This document shows positions 59,115-64,000 of a DNA stretch of 64,000 nt, piece by piece. Each line of letters begins with the position of its first letter. The stretch's first letter is position 1. The notes under the pieces were generated by a model that saw only the letters and a list, made by a program, of their open reading frames with translations, ran no database searches and was not told the DNA's origin. Origin of the DNA: Bacteroidales bacterium (GTDB lineage Bacteria > Bacteroidota > Bacteroidia > Bacteroidales > Muribaculaceae); the NCBI GenBank assembly GCA_022009815.1, contig CP091725.1, positions 1,860,001 through 1,924,000 on the forward strand. Direction: 5' to 3'. The translations under genes were made by a program, and so were the position numbers.

Positions 59115-59576
59115 TTACAATAAGATTTTGAATGTTGTTTTGTTGATTTTGATGATGTAGGCGCCTTTTGCGAGCCGTGAGCGCTCAACGCTGTAGCTGT
59201 CGGAGATTGTGGTGTTGACCACGCAACGCCCGTCAAGGGTGTAGATGGAGAGCATGCTTCCTTCTCCAGCGTTTTCAATCACGATGGCGTCATGGGTGAC
59301 GCGCATCGACACTGGTGTGCCTGCAATTTCGTTGACAGAGCCATATTTTACGAAATCGATAAATTCGATGGCTTCGAAATCGAATGTCACCGGATCTTGG
59401 TTTGTTGTGGAGATTGTAGCTCCTGTCGCCGTGTAGGTGATTTCCGGGTTGGCGGAGAACATGAACACGATGGGTTCGCCTGTGACGGGTGTCACTCTGA
59501 CGGCATCGGGAACCTCTGCCGCAGATAATCCTAAGGCGGTTCCCAATAGGGTCAGAAAGAAAATGAATTTTCTCAT
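59115..59576 (-). CDS. Small exported protein with sorting-domain-like C terminus
   Basis: MRKFIFFLTLLGTALGLSA is a signal peptide (start 59576). The middle is strand-rich (ITYTATGATISTTNQDPVTF). The last 60 residues (MLSIYTLDGRCVVN, LAKGAYIIKINKTTFKILL) resemble the C-terminal domains used by type IX secretion or by Bacteroidota surface proteins, but no cargo domain precedes them. 153 residues. It is the first gene of a two-gene transcript with the FISUMP gene. Confidence 0.65.
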   Translation of the reverse strand: MRKFIFFLTLLGTALGLSAAEVPDAVRVTPVTGEPIVFMFSANPEITYTATGATISTTNQDPVTFDFEAIEFIDFVKYGSVNEIAGTPVSMRVTHDAIVIENAGEGSMLSIYTLDGRCVVNTTISDSYSVERSRLAKGAYIIKINKTTFKILL

Positions 59577-59769
59577 AAGCATTTGTTGATAAAGTTGGTA
59601 AATTATTTAGTTTGGTTTGTTGTCCGGAATCTTGTTTCCTGTCCGTTTCTTGGAAACGGGCGGTGTTAAGGGTGGCAGCCTTGATGAATGCGAGAATTGC
59701 CTGATGAATTGTGAATGTCTGTTTGTCCTATGTTCATAAATGTGAACTGTTGTTGAAAATATATTCACT

Positions 59770-59800
59770 GCAAAAATAATACTCTATATTACATATTGCA
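59770..59800 (-). promoter_or_regulatory. Promoter of the 59115-57758 transcript
   Basis: On the minus strand TTG (59800-59798), a 20-nt spacer and TATTTTTG (59777-59770) fit the consensus, giving a leader of about 185 nt. Confidence 0.6.
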
Positions 59801-59934
59801 AGTAAAATTGCGATAAAATTTAGGAAAAGTAGGAAAAATGTCAATACTGCTCATATATATTAGATTTGTGCATTGGTTTGCTTGCGGTGCGCGCGTGCAT
59901 AAATAGTCATCAGCGGTCGCTGTGTATGCAAAAA

Positions 59935-59963
59935 AAGAGTGCCGGACGTGAGTCCAGCACTCT
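59935..59963 (-). terminator. Terminator after the decarboxylase operon
   Basis: AAGAGTGC.GGAC pairs with GTCC.GCACTCTT, and the minus strand continues with seven T. Confidence 0.85.
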
Positions 59964-59992
59964 TGTGGATATTTTCAGATTGGTGAAATCTA

Positions 59993-61150
59993 TTATCCGA
60001 GGAAGCCGAGCAATGCACCGGCAGCTACGGCAGAACCAATCACTCCGGCAACGTTCGGACCCATGGCGTGCATGAGCAGATAGTTGCTTGAGTCGTATTC
60101 CAAACCGATGTTGTTTGAGATACGTGCCGACATCGGAACGGCAGAAACGCCTGCGTTGCCGATGAGCGGATTGATTTTCTTGCCTTTCGGCAGGAACAGG
60201 TTGAACACCTTGACGAAGAGCACACCCGACATTGAGGCGATGATAAACGCCATTGCGCCGAGGAAGAAAATCTTCAATGTGTCGAAAGTCAAGAATTCAG
60301 AAGCCTGTGTCGACGCGCCGACAGTAAGACCGAGCAGCATCACGATGATGTCGTTGAGGGCGTTGCTTGCGGTCTTGGCAAGGCGTGTTGTCACGCCGCT
60401 CTCACGGAGCAGGTTGCCGAAGAAGAGCATGCCGAGCAACGGAAGGGCCGACGGCACAACGAAGCAGGTGAGAAGCAAGCCTACGATAGGGAACATGATT
60501 TTCTCGTTCTGCGACACGGCGCGTGCCGGTTTCATCTTGATTACGCGCTCTTTCTTTGTGGTGAGCAGGCGCATGATCGGTGGCTGGATCAGCGGCACGA
60601 GGGCCATATAGGAGTATGCCGACACGGCGATTGCTCCCATCAAGTTTGGCGCAAGTTTCGACGACAGGAAGATTGCCGTAGGACCGTCGGCGCCGCCGAT
60701 GATGGCGATGGCGCCAGCCTGGTCGGGTGCGAAACCGATGGCCATGGCAACGATATACGCGCCGAAGATGCCGAACTGTGCGGCAGCTCCGATGAGCATC
60801 AATTTAGGGTTGGCGATAAGTGCCGAGAAGTCGGTCATCGCACCGATTCCCAAGAAAATCAGTGGAGGATACCATCCGGCGCTCACACCGTCGTAGAGAA
60901 TGTTGAGCACCGAACCTTGCTCGTAGATGCCCACCTCAAGGCCGGCGTCCAACTTGAAAGGGATGTTGCCCACGAGGATACCGAATCCAATCGGTACCAG
61001 CAGCAACGGCTCGAAATTCTTCTTTATGGCAAGCCAAATGAACAGCAAGCCGACAGCGAGCATCACGAAATGCTCAGGCGTTGCGTTGGCAAAGCCTGTG
61101 TATTCCCAGAAGCGCTGAAAGTTTTGACCTAAGAAACTAACTAAATCCAT
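59993..61150 (-). CDS. oadB: Sodium-pumping decarboxylase, beta subunit
   Basis: This membrane subunit decarboxylates carboxybiotin and moves Na+ outward. It has about ten helices and the conserved segments GIGAMTDFSALIANP (with the essential Asp), GGADGPTAIFLSSKLAP and GNAGVSAVPMSARIS. 385 residues, intact. The gene order with a biotin carrier, an OadG-like subunit and an acyl-CoA carboxyltransferase points to methylmalonyl-CoA decarboxylation in the succinate-to-propionate path rather than oxaloacetate decarboxylation. Confidence 0.94.
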   Translation of the reverse strand: MDLVSFLGQNFQRFWEYTGFANATPEHFVMLAVGLLFIWLAIKKNFEPLLLVPIGFGILVGNIPFKLDAGLEVGIYEQGSVLNILYDGVSAGWYPPLIFLGIGAMTDFSALIANPKLMLIGAAAQFGIFGAYIVAMAIGFAPDQAGAIAIIGGADGPTAIFLSSKLAPNLMGAIAVSAYSYMALVPLIQPPIMRLLTTKKERVIKMKPARAVSQNEKIMFPIVGLLLTCFVVPSALPLLGMLFFGNLLRESGVTTRLAKTASNALNDIIVMLLGLTVGASTQASEFLTFDTLKIFFLGAMAFIIASMSGVLFVKVFNLFLPKGKKINPLIGNAGVSAVPMSARISNNIGLEYDSSNYLLMHAMGPNVAGVIGSAVAAGALLGFLG

Positions 61151-61154
61151 ACGA

Positions 61155-61589
61155 TTATTCGATTATGAGCAGGTCTGCGCCTTCGAGCACAGAGTCGCCC
61201 TTGTTTACACAGATGGATTTTACAACACCACCCTTGTCGGCGTGGATGTTGTTTTCCATTTTCATTGCTTCGAGGATAACAACAGTGTCGCCTGCGGCAA
61301 CAGTGTCGCCAACGTTGACCTTAAGGTCGAGGATTACACCTGGGAGCGGAGCTTTCACTGCGCCGGCGCCACCGGCAGCCGCCGGTTTGGCAACGACTTT
61401 TGTGCCAGCCTCGGTGCGTGGAGCGGCTGCAGGTTTAACGCTCTTCACAACAGGAGCCGGAGCGGCAGCCTGTTCGAGTTCCACCTTGTATGTCGTTCCG
61501 TTGACCGAAACTTCAGCGATGTTGTTCTCAATGTCGCCTACGGCAACTTTGTATTCTTGTCCGTTGATTTTATATTTATATTCTTTCAT
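61155..61589 (-). CDS. Biotin carrier protein of the decarboxylase
   Basis: This 144-residue carrier has an N-terminal strand-rich part (MKEYKYKINGQEYKVAVGDI), an Ala/Pro/Val-rich flexible linker (about 45-75) and a C-terminal biotinyl domain with the biotinylated Lys in LEAMKMENN. It shuttles CO2 between the carboxyltransferase and the membrane subunit. It ends 4 nt before the beta subunit. Confidence 0.94.
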   Translation of the reverse strand: MKEYKYKINGQEYKVAVGDIENNIAEVSVNGTTYKVELEQAAAPAPVVKSVKPAAAPRTEAGTKVVAKPAAAGGAGAVKAPLPGVILDLKVNVGDTVAAGDTVVILEAMKMENNIHADKGGVVKSICVNKGDSVLEGADLLIIE

Positions 61590-61620
61590 AATAAATTCAA
61601 TGATTTAAAGTGGATTTGGA

Positions 61621-62539
61621 TTATTTGTGAGGAAGCTCGCGGAGAGAATAAATCTTTGAGTTCCATGGAGAATATGCGCGTTTCACCTTGTTGATGGTGA
61701 GCACGAAATCCTCTTTGTCGTGCATGTTGAGATGCTCGTGGAGAGCCATGCAGATTGCTGCGATCTCCTCGCCTGAGTCGAGACCTGCCATCAGCGGCTT
61801 GCTGTCGTCGACAGTGCCTGTTGCGGCTTGCTTCTTGCGGCGTGCAGATTGAGCGTGGAACAAACCAAGTCCAATGAAACATAAACTAAGAATCAACAGC
61901 GAAAGGAATACGATGGTCATTGCCATCACTGTCATTCCGACACCGGTCTTGTCGTGCTTCTCGAAATTCTCGATTTTCTCGTTCTTGTCGATGATCACGT
62001 TGTTGCTGCTCGGAGTGATGTATTTGCCATTCTTTCCGTCGCGCACTTCCCATGCTTCGGCGTCGTTTTCAGCCTTTTGTCCGTCGACCTTGCGGGCGAA
62101 CGAAGCGCCTGCAGGCAGTGTTGCAGGGACGGTTACCTCGTCGATGAGGGTTGTGCCGTCGCTGTCAAACAGGTAGATTGTGTTGTCCTGTCCGGGTTTG
62201 AGGCGGAAATTCACGTGGAACGTGCCTTTGTCGGGCTCGTTGTCGCACCAGAACACCACGTGCTGGCGTGGCGGGATCTTGGTGTTGACGTCCATGCGTG
62301 GGATCGGATATTTACGTGGGTTTGCCTTGTCGTCGGTCAGGAACATGCTTGAGATGTTGACCGAACCAAACGTGGAGTTGAACAGCTCAACCCACGCGTG
62401 GCGCATACCGTAGTCGTCTACATAGTTGCTGTCGTTCTGCACCATCACTTCGTTGATGCAAACGCCTTTGCGTCCTTGGGCAAACAAGCCGGCAACGCAG
62501 AAGGAGCAGAGCAACAGCAGCGTTAAATCTTTTATTCAT
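61621..62539 (-). CDS. OadG-like gamma subunit fused to a lamin-tail domain (frameshift at start)
   Basis: This is the small membrane subunit of the pump with an unusual large exported N-terminal part. With two A added to the run at 62530-62533 the start is MNKKDLTLLLLCSFCVAG (62539), a signal peptide. Residues about 30-160 form a lamin-tail domain (VCINEVMVQNDSNYVDDYG, AWVELFNSTFGSVNISSMFL). One helix (GMTVMAMTIVFLSLLILSLCFIG) follows, then a cytoplasmic tail. The helix and tail alone match ordinary OadG. The extension would sit in the periplasm. Confidence 0.85.
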
Positions 62540-62552
62540 ACACGTAACTATA

Positions 62553-64000
62553 TTATAAAGGAATATTGCCGTGCTTCTTGGCAGGGTTGGTCAATTTCTT
62601 TGTAGCCAGTTGCTGCAAAGCGCGGATGATGCGGAAACGCGTGTTGCGCGGTTCGATTACATCGTCGATATAGCCGTATTTCGCTGCGTTGTAAGGGTTG
62701 CAGAAGAGGTCGGTGTACTCTTTTTCCTTCTCTGCGATGTAGGCCTTCGGGTCTTCTTGTGTCTTGGCTTCTTTCATATAAAGCACTTCGGCAGCACCCG
62801 ACGCACCCATCACGGCGATTTCAGCCGATGGCCATGCGTAGTTCATGTCGCCGCGGAGTTGCTTGCAGCTCATCACGATGTGGCTTCCGCCGTAGCTCTT
62901 GCGGATTGTCACAGTCACCTTAGGCACTGTAGCCTCGCCGTAGGCGTAGAGGAGCTTCGCGCCGTGAAGGATTACGGCGTTGTATTCTTGGCCTGTGCCA
63001 GGAAGGAATCCAGGAACGTCGACAAGAGAAACCAAAGGAATGTTGAAGGCGTCGCAGAAGCGTACGAAGCGGGCTGCCTTGCGCGATGCGTTGCAGTCGA
63101 GCACTCCGGCGAGGAATTTAGGCTGGTTGGCAACGATACCTACAGACTGTCCGTTGAAGCGGGCGAAACCGATGATGATGTTCTTCGCATAGTCGCGTTG
63201 CACTTCGAGGAACTCGCCGTTGTCGATGATTGCGCCGATGACCTCATACATATCGTATGCCTTGTTTGGAGAGTCGGGCACGATTTCGTTCAAAGCGTCT
63301 TCTACGCGGTCGATCGGGTCTGTGCACTTTACGAGCGGAGCCTCTTCGAGGTTGTTCTGAGGGATGTAGCTGAGGAGTTTGCGGATGAGCTTCAATGCCT
63401 CTTCTCCGTCTTCAGTAGCGAAGTGTGCCACACCTGATTTTGTGGTGTGCATTGTTGCGCCGCCGAGTTGTTCTTGAGTAACGTCCTCGCCAGTCACTGT
63501 CTTCACAACCTTCGGACCTGTAAGGAACATGTATGAGATGCCCTTTGTCATGATTGTGAAGTCGGTAAGAGCCGGAGAGTAGACAGCGCCGCCGGCGCAA
63601 GGACCGAGGATTGCAGAGATTTGAGGCACTACACCTGATGCAAGGATGTTGCGCTCGAAGATTTCAGCGTAGCCGGCAAGGGCGTTGATGCCTTCCTGGA
63701 TACGTGCGCCTCCCGAGTCGTTCAAACCGATGACCGGAGCGCCCATCTTCATTGCCATATCCATGATTTTGCAAATCTTCATTGCCATAGCTTCCGACAG
63801 CGAGCCGCCCCAAACGGTGAAGTCCTGTGCGAAAACATAAACGAGACGGCCGTCGATTGTACCGTAGCCGGTAACGACGCCGTCGCCGAGATAATGTTTC
63901 TTGTCTTGTCCGAAGTTGGTGCAACGGTGCTGCACGAACATATCCAATTCCTCGAAGCTGCCTTCGTCAAGCAGTTGGGCGATACGCTCACGTGCGGTGT
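62553..64000 (-). CDS. mmdA: Acyl-CoA carboxyltransferase subunit (methylmalonyl-CoA decarboxylase alpha), 5' end beyond window
   Basis: This soluble subunit transfers the carboxyl group from methylmalonyl-CoA to biotin. The crotonase-like halves are clear: FAQDFTVWGGSLSEAMAMK, GLNDSGGARIQEG and GPCAGGAVYSPALTDFT in the N half; LVDVPGFLPGTGQE and YGGSHIVMSCKQL in the C half. The frame stays open to the right edge (TARERIAQLLDEGSFEELDM), so about 40 N-terminal residues are missing. Propionyl-CoA carboxylase beta chains look the same; the sodium-pump genes downstream decide the call. Confidence 0.92.
   Translation of the reverse strand, partial: TARERIAQLLDEGSFEELDMFVQHRCTNFGQDKKHYLGDGVVTGYGTIDGRLVYVFAQDFTVWGGSLSEAMAMKICKIMDMAMKMGAPVIGLNDSGGARIQEGINALAGYAEIFERNILASGVVPQISAILGPCAGGAVYSPALTDFTIMTKGISYMFLTGPKVVKTVTGEDVTQEQLGGATMHTTKSGVAHFATEDGEEALKLIRKLLSYIPQNNLEEAPLVKCTDPIDRVEDALNEIVPDSPNKAYDMYEVIGAIIDNGEFLEVQRDYAKNIIIGFARFNGQSVGIVANQPKFLAGVLDCNASRKAARFVRFCDAFNIPLVSLVDVPGFLPGTGQEYNAVILHGAKLLYAYGEATVPKVTVTIRKSYGGSHIVMSCKQLRGDMNYAWPSAEIAVMGASGAAEVLYMKEAKTQEDPKAYIAEKEKEYTDLFCNPYNAAKYGYIDDVIEPRNTRFRIIRALQQLATKKLTNPAKKHGNIPL

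Larger units (their letters stand above)
59583..59992. other. Intergenic region with promoter, leader hairpin and oadB terminator
   Basis: It holds the minus-strand promoter at 59770-59800, a leader with a perfect CCGTTTC/GAAACGG hairpin (59643-59659) and the terminator at 59935-59963. No gene is supported here. Confidence 0.55.

Noticed and set aside
59866..60075. Small plus-strand gene before oadB
   Set aside because: It runs across the oadB terminator and into the oadB coding end. The composition and context do not support a gene.

Overview
The window looks like a chromosomal segment of a gut-type Bacteroidales bacterium, most likely Muribaculaceae or a close relative. The family level is inference. 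The support is a SusC/SusD pair, lipoproteins with Bacteroidota families (BACON, DUF4251, DUF4199, DUF4286, DUF3316, DUF6048-like), a Na+-pumping methylmalonyl-CoA decarboxylase operon, and promoters of the Bacteroidota form (TTTG or TTG, about 20 nt, TAnnTTTG). No rRNA, tRNA or CRISPR array was seen.

Layout. 1-1421: DEAD-box helicase, cut by the left edge. 1947-7142: SusC/SusD pair. 7292-11780: ABC-F ATPase, Dabb protein and a secreted phosphodiester glycosidase. 11846-14847: mtgA and pta-ackA. 15052-16653: IS30 remnant and IS110 element. 16675-18506: dgkA, PAP2, DUF4286, ruvC. 18869-25348: sigma-54 regulator, small unknown gene, S41 peptidase, DUF3316 and ParC-type topoisomerase. 25557-28793: glyS and a lemA/FKBP/SPOR operon. 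28800-33807 is an AT-rich accessory stretch: a restriction-modification module, crcB, a Cys-rich mini-protein, small unknown genes and an HNH-like gene behind a very structured leader. 33856-39999 returns to core genes (DUF4251, DUF4199, pepT, miaA, ugd, acyltransferase). 40117-45466 is a second AT-rich island: a tight minus-strand operon of SAM methyltransferase, UvrD-type helicase, large unknown protein and DUF1848 protein. 45804-49565: glycosyltransferase, two envelope genes, a repeat array, pyrE and an SRPBCC protein. 49648-56712: a five-gene operon of exported proteins (PEGA, BACON, LPP20-like, unknown, transglutaminase-like). 56905-59576: efp and a FISUMP/C-terminal-sorting-like pair. 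59993 to the right edge: the sodium-pump decarboxylase operon.

A feature that affects every reading of this window is the large number of frameshifts, over 25 in 64 kb. They hit core genes such as glyS, miaA, ackA and susC. Nearly all are repaired by adding one or two A (or T) bases to a short A/T run, always in the deletion direction. I read them as homopolymer errors of the sequence or assembly, not as biology, and annotate the repaired genes as intact. The most interesting candidates for undescribed biology are the four-gene island (40117-45466), the HNH-like gene with its hairpin-rich leader (33099-33807), the exported-protein operon (49648-56712) and a dispersed promoter-bearing hairpin repeat (15296-15398, 48196-48420).
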